DNA of 6,189 nt from Deinococcus sp. Its GTDB lineage: Bacteria > Deinococcota > Deinococci > Deinococcales > Deinococcaceae. A program made the translations under genes and the position numbers. The notes under the pieces were generated by a model that was given only the letters and a program-made list of their open reading frames with translations, searched no databases and had not been told where the DNA came from. The DNA lies in the NCBI RefSeq assembly GCF_030523985.1, contig NZ_JAUNHK010000129.1, forward strand, positions 1-6,189. The letters run 5' to 3'. Positions 1 to 6,037 of this stretch are shown in pieces; position 1 is the first letter of the stretch, and every line of letters starts with the position of its first letter.

Positions 1-23
1 ACTACCCCTTGCAGAAGTGAGCG

Positions 24-1247
24 TTAGCTGCCGAACAGTTTGGGGAGTGTAGTGACGATAGTCTGCACACTTAGCAAGGCCATCGCTACGACGACGAGCC
101 AGCCAGCAATGCTCATCCAACCTGGGTGCCGGTAGGTACCGACCAGTTTGGGGCGACGTGCCGCCAGCAACATGGTGCCCAGTGAGATAGGCAGAATCAA
201 GGCGTTCAGGGCACCGACCGCCAGCAGAATGGCGACCGGCTTGCCGACCAGTGCGAAAACCAGCGTGGAGAGCATAATAAACGCGACGGTAATCCAGCGA
301 TGGTGACGCTCAATGAATGGCGAGAGGGTACGAATGAACGACACCGACGTATAAGCCGAGCCGACCACGCTGGTAATGGCCGCCGCCCACATGACCACAC
401 CGAACAGGCGGTAACCCACGTTGCCTGCCGCGTGCTGGAACACCACTGCCGCCGGGTTGTCTTTGCCGAGGTCCACGCCTTGCGAAACGACCCCCAGTGC
501 CGCCAGAAACAGCAGCACCCGCATCAGCGAGGCAAGCAGAATGGCCGAGGAAGCGCCCCGGTTGACACTCGGCAGGGCAGCCTGCCCCTTGATTCCAGCG
601 TCGAGCAGGCGGTGCCCCCCGGCGAAGGTGATGTACCCGCCCACGGTGCCGCCGACGAGAGTGATGATGGCGAACAGGTCAAGCTTGACTGGCGCGACAG
701 TTCGCAGCGCCGCTTCGGCGTAAGGCGGATGGGAAACGAACATCACGTAGAGGGTCAGCAGAATCATGACGCCGCCCATCACCTGTGCAAGTCGGTCCAT
801 AGCCCGGCCCGCTTCCTTGATGAGGAAAATACCGATGGCAAACAGTGCGCTCAGGACGGCTCCCCAGGTGGGACTGATACCCGTCATGACGTTCAGGCCC
901 AGTCCGGCCCCGGCCACGTTGCCGATGTTGAAAGCCAGACCACCGATGACGATAAGCGCGGCGAGCAGGGTGCCCAGGCCGGGAAAGACGGCATTGGCCG
1001 TGTCCTGGGTGCGGCGCTCGGTAACGGCGATGATGCGCCAAATGTTGACCTGGACGACCAAGTCAATGAGGATGGACAGCAGGATGACGAAGCCGAAACT
1101 GGCGAGCAGGGTCTGGGTAAAGACCGAGGTCTGCGTCAGAAAGCCGGGGCCAATGGCCGAGGTCGCCATCAGGAAAGCGGCTCCGAGGATCACGCTCCAT
1201 TGGCGTTCCTTTCGGGCAGGTCCGGAGGGCGAAGGGGGAGTGGTCAT
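24..1247 (-). CDS. NRAMP-superfamily transporter, YcsG-like branch
   Basis: This is an integral inner-membrane transporter of 407 residues. About 11 hydrophobic helices can be drawn (roughly 17-38, 48-68, 87-112, 126-144, 154-172, 190-210, 234-254, 281-305, 318-335, 337-361 and 377-397), as expected for the LeuT-like NRAMP fold. The first helix carries SAIGPGFLTQTS (30-41) and the sixth carries GGTVGGYITFAGGHR (199-213). These occupy the places of DPGN and MPHN, the metal-binding motifs of true Mn/Fe NRAMP proteins, and neither motif is present. The text resembles my memory of Bacillus YcsG, whose gene often lies near 5-oxoprolinase genes; no such genes are visible here. The substrate is therefore uncertain and Mn or Fe should not be assumed. 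The ATG at 1247 is preceded by GGAGG (1257-1261) with 9-base spacing, and the stop is TAA at 24-26. It is divergent from the 1616-2413 gene. The fold is near certain and the substrate unknown. Confidence 0.93.
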   Translation of the reverse strand: MTTPPSPSGPARKERQWSVILGAAFLMATSAIGPGFLTQTSVFTQTLLASFGFVILLSILIDLVVQVNIWRIIAVTERRTQDTANAVFPGLGTLLAALIVIGGLAFNIGNVAGAGLGLNVMTGISPTWGAVLSALFAIGIFLIKEAGRAMDRLAQVMGGVMILLTLYVMFVSHPPYAEAALRTVAPVKLDLFAIITLVGGTVGGYITFAGGHRLLDAGIKGQAALPSVNRGASSAILLASLMRVLLFLAALGVVSQGVDLGKDNPAAVVFQHAAGNVGYRLFGVVMWAAAITSVVGSAYTSVSFIRTLSPFIERHHRWITVAFIMLSTLVFALVGKPVAILLAVGALNALILPISLGTMLLAARRPKLVGTYRHPGWMSIAGWLVVVAMALLSVQTIVTTLPKLFGS

Positions 1248-1356
1248 GACAGGAAACCTCCGGGCAACAGCAAAAGGGGTGAACGACTGGGAATGAAGCG
1301 GCTCAAAGCATAGAGGTATGTCCGCATGCGCCCAGCAATCGACTAGAACACTTAAT

Positions 1357-1376
1357 AATGTATCACTCGATACATT
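1357..1376. promoter_or_regulatory. 20-bp inverted repeat, putative operator
   Basis: Perfect 8-bp arms AATGTATC and GATACATT are separated by the 4-base spacer ACTC. The site lies in the AT-rich part of the divergent region, its centre about 120 bases upstream of the transporter ATG and about 250 bases upstream of the GTG at 1616. Its geometry (short symmetric arms, about 14 bp between half-site centres if the outer ATGT/ACAT are read as the core) fits a dimeric helix-turn-helix repressor such as a GntR- or PadR-type protein. No such regulator gene is in the window. A stem-loop role in RNA is less likely because the stem is AT-rich. The symmetry is seen directly; the operator role is inference. 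Confidence 0.5.
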
Positions 1377-1601
1377 CCCCTGGGAAAATGACGTACCAGC
1401 TTAGGAAGATGACATTCGCAAGGTAGAGCATATGCGCCTCAATCCGATGTCGTGCATAAACAGACCGTGATGCCTGATTGCCAGTCGTGTTGCAAGACCG
1501 CCCGGAACGGACGAAGGCCCGCTCACATGGAAAAATAGAAGCCGCTCCGGGGGAGGGAGCAGCCGATGGCTGTAGCGCACAGAACGCGAAACGACGGGTG
1601 G

Positions 1602-1606
1602 GGAGG
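1602..1606 (+). promoter_or_regulatory. Ribosome binding site fixing the GTG start at 1616
   Basis: GGAGG, within GGGGAGGA, sits 9 bases before the GTG at 1616-1618. This decides the start of the downstream gene. Longer in-frame starts, such as the TTG at 1478, lack a comparable site and would add 46 residues of Arg/Ala/Gly-rich text with no protein-like pattern. Confidence 0.7.
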
Positions 1607-1615
1607 ACACAGGGC

Positions 1616-2413
1616 GTGATCGGGCAGGCGACGAAGGGACCGACGCCTCGCGAACAGCTCGAAGCGTTGCTGCAGGCCGCCGAACATGCGGGCTGGCTCG
1701 CTGAGCCGCATAGTGTGCGGGCCATCCGCAGCGGAAGCAGTGGCCTGTTGCCCTGGCGCATAGAGACCCCTCTGGCGCTGATAGGCGCGACCTGGCGAGA
1801 TGCTGCGGCGCAACTGGCCCGAATTCCGCTGCAAGCCCCTCTGGCTCCCAGCGGGCTGCGGCAGGGTGCGCCTGCTATTCAGCGCAAGCTCGCGCTCGCC
1901 AAACCGTTGGGGGAAGCCCTGGACCCCACGCCTCTGGAGCGGACCGGGCCAATTCAGAACCCCGTTCCTCTTCCCGCGCCACAGGACGATTCGACGACTG
2001 CTCCACCGCCCCGGTCGCTCGTGAATCGCTGGCGCACTCTGTTCGGTGGTTCGGAAGAGGTGGAAGCGACTAACCTTCCTCCGGCGCCGCCTCCGCCTCC
2101 TCCCGTGTGGCCGCTGGCTGTCACCCTCGGCGGGCGGGAACTGGGGGACTATCTTCAGACTCAGGCGCGATTGCAGGCCATGTTGGAATGGCCCGAGGTG
2201 GCTGGAGACACCCAGCTCAGCTACCGGGTGCGGGCTGCATTGCATAACCTGCTTCCAGAAACACGCACCCTCTATCTGGCGCTGCCTCCGTCGTTGCGGC
2301 GTCCAGCCGAGTTCGCGGCGGCGCTGGAACGCCTGCTCCCAGCGCCGCCCCAGGGAGAAGCGCAGCGGCGCTGGGAAGCCCACCAGCGGTTTTTGCGGGA
2401 GCGTCAGGGGTAG
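1616..2413 (+). CDS. Uncharacterised protein with Pro-rich central linker
   Basis: I do not recognise this family. The product has 265 residues and starts at GTG, supported by GGAGG at 1602-1606. Residues 8-105 form an amphipathic, mainly helical segment (for example EQLEALLQAAEHAGW, 13-27). Residues 106-166 are a low-complexity Pro-rich linker ending in six consecutive prolines (158-163). Residues 167-265 form a second segment with likely helices at 173-190, 199-213, 231-241 and 247-263 and a hydrophobic strand near 217-223. There is no signal peptide, membrane helix or obvious catalytic motif. The opposite strand is also open (1523-2383), but its product is extremely Arg-rich and looks like a shadow. 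The gene converges on the McrB-like gene with 4 bases between the stop codons. That adjacency alone does not establish a defence function. Confidence 0.72.
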   Translation: MIGQATKGPTPREQLEALLQAAEHAGWLAEPHSVRAIRSGSSGLLPWRIETPLALIGATWRDAAAQLARIPLQAPLAPSGLRQGAPAIQRKLALAKPLGEALDPTPLERTGPIQNPVPLPAPQDDSTTAPPPRSLVNRWRTLFGGSEEVEATNLPPAPPPPPPVWPLAVTLGGRELGDYLQTQARLQAMLEWPEVAGDTQLSYRVRAALHNLLPETRTLYLALPPSLRRPAEFAAALERLLPAPPQGEAQRRWEAHQRFLRERQG

Positions 2414-2417
2414 CGGG

Positions 2418-4388
2418 TCAGAACGGTGCCTGCTGCGCCGCTTCCCCCAGTCTGGTCGCCAGTTTGACTAGGCCAAGGTCGGCGGCGCGGCCTTGCAGAG
2501 CGGTCAGTTCGCTGCGGTCCAGGCTGGGCAGATGGGGCGTCACCTGATTGCGTAGGGCCCGGTCGAGGCCCAGGTCAGTGTCTGCCAGACTCAGCACCTC
2601 CTCCATGAAAAAGGTGCCGACCGTGACGAAGCCGCGCAGCCGTCCCGCTTCCCGGTCAGCCGCCGTGTCACCCGTGCCGACGAAGTCGTAGAGCGTGGGC
2701 AGCAACCCTGCCGCCTGGGGTCGGGTGCGCTCCAGGTATTCCCGTTCCTGCGGGGGAATGCCCACCTGCACGGTCACGAAGCGGCGTTGCAGGGCCGAGC
2801 CGATTTCATGCAGGCGGCCCACGTCGGCGTCGTTCATGGTGGCGATAAGGACAAAGTCGGCAGGCAGGTAGATCTCCTCGTCTGCACCGTCCTGGGGGCC
2901 GACCAGCGGCATCTGGGCGCGGTACGTCGGGTCGAGCAGGGTCAGCAGGCGCCCGAACGCTTCGTCCTGATGGGCGCGGTTGAATTCGTCGATGATGAGC
3001 GCATGGGGACGCCCGGTGGCCTGCATACTCTCGCGGTGGCGCAGGGCGGCGCGGGTCACCACGCCCGGCATGAAGGTGTAGCGCAGCCCCTCGCCGGGGG
3101 CGACGCGTAGCCCGCCCACGACCTCGGTGCTGGTCCAGCGGGCGTCGGCAGTGACCAGGGTGAAATTGCCGGGGCCGCACAGGGTTTCGGCCAGCAGGGT
3201 GGCGAGCAGCGTCTTGCCGGTGCCGGGTGCGCCGGTCAGCAGCAGCGGGCGGTGACGGCCCAACGCGGCGCGGGCCTGCGCCAGCACGTCCTCGTCGAGC
3301 GCGATACGGGTGCCGAGTTGCGCCCACACGTCCGGGGCAACCTCTTCTTCCACAATCTCCAGTATGGGCTGACCCTCCTCGGCGGCAGGAGGTTCGGGCG
3401 TGACCGGGGGCAGAGGCGGCTCCGCCACTTCCATGACTTCGGCGGCAGGTTCGGGGTCGGGAGTAAAAGTTTCTACCGTGATGGGCACGGGGGCTGGAGT
3501 CGGCTTGCGGGCCTTGGTCTTGCTGGCTTTGGGCGGCTTGGGCAGTTTGGGCGGCGCGGGCACAGGGGGGCGCAGCAGGTCGTCGAGCAGGCGGCGGGCA
3601 TGCGGCGGAGGCGTGGGGGCCGCCTCGCCTTCGGTCAGACCGTAGGGTTTGAGGCCCGTCGCGCTGAGGGCGTGCAGGGCCAGGCCGCTGAGGTGGGTGC
3701 TGCCCAGGGTGGAGGCGTGCAGGTCACGCTTGCCGCCACCCTCCAGGTCGAGAACGGCCCGCAATTGGCAGTGGTGCAGCACCGCGCCGCCTTGCCGTTC
3801 CAGACGGTGGTCGTAGGCGGCGAGCCACTTGACCTTGCTGACCTGATTCTTGCGCGGCAGGTAGACCAGCCGGGACTCCAGGGTTCGCACGTCCTCGTCG
3901 CAGGGCACCACGCGGTAGGCCAGCACCGAGGTGCGTGTCATCTGGCCCAGCCCCATCTCCAGCCGCTCGGCCTGAATGACCTGCTGGCTGAGTTTGAAAG
4001 GCACCGTGGTAAAGACCGGGAGGGGGTCGCCCTGAAGGTCGGCAAAGTGCGTCGAATGCACCAGCCGCATCTCGCCGCCGAGGGGCGCGGCGCTGTAGAC
4101 GTCGAATACGAGGAGCTGCACCTGGGCCGCCTGCTGCGCGTCGCCTTCCGTCGCCCGGTCGGCCCAGGGGAAAGGGACAGGCTGACGCGTCGGTGGCGAA
4201 GCTCCGCCCTGGGAGAGTGTAGGCGGCATCGTCAGCGGCAGGGGTGGCGAGAGCAGCCCCCCTCCCGCGTCTGTAGACCAGTCGGCCCCCTGCGCCGCCC
4301 TTTCAAGCGCCGTTTGCTGCTCCGGGGGCAGCGAAGCCAGAGTGTCACGGGCAATTTTGTATTGAGCAAAGATGGTACTAAAGTTCAT
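2418..4388 (-). CDS. McrB-like AAA+ NTPase (motor of McrBC-type system)
   Basis: The 656-residue product is a probable NTP-driven motor that works with the nuclease encoded just upstream. The AAA+ core spans about 355-545. It has Walker A GAPGTGKT (386-393), a Walker B block ALIIDEFNRA (463-472) with D467 and E468, sensor 1 in IATMNDAD (515-522) with N519, and an arginine-finger segment SALQRRF (531-537). DEFNR and the NDAD stretch match the McrB/AAA_5 type (McrB has NTAD) better than general MoxR proteins. Residues 1-250 match no DNA-reading domain I know. Residues 255-340 are a linker rich in Pro and Lys, then Pro and Glu. A strong GGAGG (4395-4399) lies 6 bases before the ATG at 4388, inside the end of the nuclease gene; the two frames overlap by 11 bases (4378-4388), suggesting translational coupling. 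The AAA+ call is near certain, McrB kinship likely, and the DNA target unknown. Confidence 0.9.
   Translation of the reverse strand: MNFSTIFAQYKIARDTLASLPPEQQTALERAAQGADWSTDAGGGLLSPPLPLTMPPTLSQGGASPPTRQPVPFPWADRATEGDAQQAAQVQLLVFDVYSAAPLGGEMRLVHSTHFADLQGDPLPVFTTVPFKLSQQVIQAERLEMGLGQMTRTSVLAYRVVPCDEDVRTLESRLVYLPRKNQVSKVKWLAAYDHRLERQGGAVLHHCQLRAVLDLEGGGKRDLHASTLGSTHLSGLALHALSATGLKPYGLTEGEAAPTPPPHARRLLDDLLRPPVPAPPKLPKPPKASKTKARKPTPAPVPITVETFTPDPEPAAEVMEVAEPPLPPVTPEPPAAEEGQPILEIVEEEVAPDVWAQLGTRIALDEDVLAQARAALGRHRPLLLTGAPGTGKTLLATLLAETLCGPGNFTLVTADARWTSTEVVGGLRVAPGEGLRYTFMPGVVTRAALRHRESMQATGRPHALIIDEFNRAHQDEAFGRLLTLLDPTYRAQMPLVGPQDGADEEIYLPADFVLIATMNDADVGRLHEIGSALQRRFVTVQVGIPPQEREYLERTRPQAAGLLPTLYDFVGTGDTAADREAGRLRGFVTVGTFFMEEVLSLADTDLGLDRALRNQVTPHLPSLDRSELTALQGRAADLGLVKLATRLGEAAQQAPF
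3531..3560 (+). repeat. G-quadruplex motif in the Pro/Lys linker coding region
   Basis: Four GGG runs (3531-3533, 3540-3542, 3549-3551 and 3558-3560) are separated by three loops of exactly 6 bases, on the strand opposite the coding strand. The 9-base rhythm follows from the repeated Lys-Pro-rich linker (residues 277-286 of the McrB-like protein), so protein composition may be the whole explanation. The pattern fits the usual G3-loop(1-7) definition; whether it folds is unknown. Confidence 0.4.
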
Positions 4389-5811
4389 GTCGTTCCTCCG
4401 GGGAAATCAGGCCGAGGACCTGCAGGTCGCGCCCCAGTTGTTCGGGCGGGTCGAGGGGATGCAGCCGCAGCCGCACGAAGCGGGAGCGGCCCAGCGGCAG
4501 GTCACGGATAAGGAGCCGTTCGGCCTCGCCGTCGCCGTTCGGCCACAGAATCAGGCCAGTGTGGGCGTGGGCCAGCCCCATGTACTTCAGCAGTTGGTCG
4601 TTGATTTCACGCTGCTGGTCGCTGCCCAGACGGTCGAGTGGGCGGTACTTGACCTCGGCGACCAGGGCCTGAGGGCCGGAAAGGGCCAGCAGGTCGGGTT
4701 GCAGCGTCTGCCACAGGCTGCTGACCCCGCCGAAAGTCAGTCTGGGGTTGAGCGACACGCGCACCGCCGGGGCACCGTCCTCCGCCTGGTCTTCACTGGT
4801 GAGTGTTCCGGTATAGAGACCTTCGCCGGTGCGGACAAATTCGCCCTGTACGGCTCCGAGGGCGCGGGCCAGTCGAATCTGCGCCCAGAATTCGTACAGT
4901 TCGGCCATGCGCACGTGGCCCCCAGGCAGCCCGCCCGCCGGGGTGCGGAGTGTTCTGACTTCCTCGGTCAGCCGCTCGGCCTGTCGGGTCACCGGGTCGG
5001 GTCGGGTCGGGCGCTGCGCCGCAGGGTCTTCCGGCGAGTGGGGCCGGGGCAGCAGATGGGCCGTGTGGTGCAGCCGGGCGAGCAGGTCGGTGCGCTCGGG
5101 GCCGGGCGGGAGGGACGCAGCAGCTTCTTCCAGTGCCTGCCAGAGTCGGCGCAGGGCGGGCAGGGCCGCTGGCAGGGGAGGGCAGGGCAGGTCGAGCGCC
5201 ACATGCTGCGGAAAGTCGCCCCGGCCCCACAGGTCGAGGGTGCGGTTCCAGTCCACCCGGTCGGGCACCTGTCCACCGACCACCCGCCGCTCGGCAAAGC
5301 GCCCGCTGGGATGGGGCTGACGGCGGGCCACCTGCCACAGTCGCCAGGCCCGCGCCGCCAGGTCGTGCAGGTCGGCGGGGCGCAGCGCAGGTGCCCACAG
5401 GTGGTCAAGGTCGCGCAGGGCGTCGGGCAGTTCTCCGTCGAAGCGCAGGCGGCTTTGCAGTTCGGGCAGTTCGGCCACCATGCGCGACAGGGCCGCGAAC
5501 GCCGTGACCGGGTCACGCGCCAGCTTGGACGGGTAGACCACCACCTCCTGCGTCGTGACCCGGCCACTTTCGCCCACCAGTCGAAAAGGCAGTCGGCCCA
5601 CCCAGTCGGTGAGGCGCAGGGTCACGCTGCGGGCGTTCTGCTCCTCGATATAGGGGGTTCGCATCCGGTCCACGTGCAGCACCGCCAGCCGCTGCTCACC
5701 CAGCCAGACCTCGTCGATCCACTCGGAGGTCGGCAGCACCAGCGTGCGCTCCTCGGCCACCACCTGGGGCGTGACCGGAGCTTGAGGCTGTGCGGGGGCA
5801 GGCGGCGTCAT
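4378..5811 (-). CDS. McrC-like DUF2357 / PD-(D/E)XK nuclease
   Basis: This is probably the DNA-cutting subunit of an McrBC-like restriction system. The C-terminal domain (about 300-450) shows the PD-(D/E)XK pattern in order: a helix LYEFWAQIRLARAL (305-318) with conserved-looking E307, then QPD with D373, then EVK with E386 and K388, then a QLLKY helix (406-410) matching the QxxxY motif of RecB-type nucleases. The N-terminal half (about 60-200) has the beta-rich VTLRLTDWVGRLPFRLVG text and the YPSKL element (93-97) that I associate with DUF2357 proteins. At 477 residues it is clearly longer than E. coli McrC (about 350). A Pro/Arg-rich stretch (232-300) separates the halves. The start is ATG at 5811; GAGGA overlaps the stop of the preceding gene, 6 bases away. 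The active site looks intact, but cutting activity and its DNA target are inferred. Confidence 0.85.
   Translation of the reverse strand: MTPPAPAQPQAPVTPQVVAEERTLVLPTSEWIDEVWLGEQRLAVLHVDRMRTPYIEEQNARSVTLRLTDWVGRLPFRLVGESGRVTTQEVVVYPSKLARDPVTAFAALSRMVAELPELQSRLRFDGELPDALRDLDHLWAPALRPADLHDLAARAWRLWQVARRQPHPSGRFAERRVVGGQVPDRVDWNRTLDLWGRGDFPQHVALDLPCPPLPAALPALRRLWQALEEAAASLPPGPERTDLLARLHHTAHLLPRPHSPEDPAAQRPTRPDPVTRQAERLTEEVRTLRTPAGGLPGGHVRMAELYEFWAQIRLARALGAVQGEFVRTGEGLYTGTLTSEDQAEDGAPAVRVSLNPRLTFGGVSSLWQTLQPDLLALSGPQALVAEVKYRPLDRLGSDQQREINDQLLKYMGLAHAHTGLILWPNGDGEAERLLIRDLPLGRSRFVRLRLHPLDPPEQLGRDLQVLGLISPEERHEL
4993..5011 (+). repeat. CGGGT pentamer repeat and G-quadruplex motif
   Basis: Three full CGGGT units and a fourth lacking its last base lie in tandem. 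They give four GGG runs (4994-4996, 4999-5001, 5004-5006 and 5009-5011) with identical 2-base TC loops. This is a canonical quadruplex motif on the strand opposite the nuclease coding strand. It encodes part of the linker around residues 267-273 of the nuclease. Because the unit is 5 bases long, gain or loss of one copy would shift the reading frame ahead of the catalytic domain. Confidence 0.55.
5098..5114 (+). repeat. Short-loop G-quadruplex motif
   Basis: Four G runs (5098-5101, 5104-5106, 5108-5110 and 5112-5114) are separated by loops of 2, 1 and 1 bases. By general rules such short loops favour a stable quadruplex. It lies within the nuclease gene on the strand opposite the coding strand and encodes a Leu-Pro-Pro-Gly-Pro stretch near residues 233-238. 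Six further G runs of at least three follow at 5154-5187, though a 9-base gap there breaks the canonical spacing. Confidence 0.5.
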
Positions 5812-5817
5812 GGGTCC

Positions 5818-6036
5818 TCAACTGCCGTGCCGGCTCAGATAGTCGTCCAGGGCCGCCCCCAGCACGTCCTGAATCTTGGTGTCGTGCAGGGCCACATGCA
5901 CCTTGAGCCGCTTTTGCAGACTGCGGGGCAACCGCGAGTTGAACGGTTCCAGCGGATCGGTCGGGTCGCCGCCCGCCTTTCCTGGCGTGGGCGATAGGCC
6001 GGATGGCAGCTCTGTTTTCGGGTCTTTTGCACTCAT
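5818..6036 (-). CDS. Ribbon-helix-helix DNA-binding protein (CopG/ParG-like)
   Basis: A 72-residue probable transcription factor. Residues 1-30 are polar, Pro/Gly-rich and probably disordered. Residues 31-70 fit a ribbon-helix-helix fold: strand FNSRLP (32-37), first helix about 39-51 (SLQKRLKVHVALH), a turn at 52-54, and second helix about 55-68 (IQDVLGAALDDYLS). Such proteins bind DNA as dimers through the paired strands, and residues N33, S34 and R35 would face the major groove. The ATG at 6036 is chosen because GGAGG lies 8 bases upstream; a GTG at 6045 would overlap that site. Its stop is 6 bases before the nuclease start, so it heads a three-gene operon and may repress it. A plasmid-partition role (ParG-like, given the flexible tail) is an alternative, as is an antitoxin, but no toxin or ParA gene is visible beside it. 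Confidence 0.85.
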   Translation of the reverse strand: MSAKDPKTELPSGLSPTPGKAGGDPTDPLEPFNSRLPRSLQKRLKVHVALHDTKIQDVLGAALDDYLSRHGS

Positions 6037-6037
6037 A

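Larger units (their letters stand above)
1248..1615. other. Divergent intergenic region
   Basis: This 368-base stretch separates two divergently transcribed genes and must hold at least the transporter promoter, and probably that of the 265-residue gene. I find no convincing -35/-10 pair for either direction. The part from about 1340 to 1435 is clearly more AT-rich than its surroundings and contains the inverted repeat at 1357-1376 and a 10-bp direct repeat with one mismatch (1383-1392 and 1404-1413, 21-base period). The open frames that cross the right half on the minus strand are Arg/Ser-rich, lack a good ribosome binding site and look non-coding. No RNA gene is recognisable. Confidence 0.6.

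Noticed and set aside
24..1247. Calling the transporter an MntH manganese importer
   Set aside because: The DPGN and MPHN metal-ligand motifs of MntH are absent.
300..1313. 337-residue open frame on the plus strand opposite the transporter gene
   Set aside because: It is rich in Gly, Asp, Arg, His and Gln without domain-like pattern and lies opposite a clear membrane protein; an antisense shadow in GC-rich DNA.
1478..1615. N-terminal extension of the 265-residue protein from a TTG at 1478
   Set aside because: The added 46 residues look like non-coding translation, and GGAGG at 1602-1606 points to the GTG at 1616.
1523..2383. 286-residue open frame on the minus strand opposite the 265-residue gene
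   Set aside because: The product is very Arg-rich, including a run of eight consecutive arginines opposite the poly-Pro codons, and has no convincing ribosome binding site. The plus-strand frame has better composition and a strong site before its GTG.
3252..4511. 419-residue open frame on the plus strand opposite the McrB-like gene
   Set aside because: It consists of Gly/Arg-rich text with no motif and lies opposite a gene with clear Walker A and B motifs.
4372..5997. 541-residue open frame on the plus strand opposite the nuclease and ribbon-helix-helix genes
   Set aside because: It spans two real genes on the other strand, is rich in Gln, Gly, Arg and His, and shows no recognisable fold.
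5818..6036. Toxin-antitoxin pair with the ribbon-helix-helix protein as antitoxin
   Set aside because: The adjacent downstream gene is a 477-residue DUF2357 nuclease and not a small toxin, and no other small partner gene is visible in the window.
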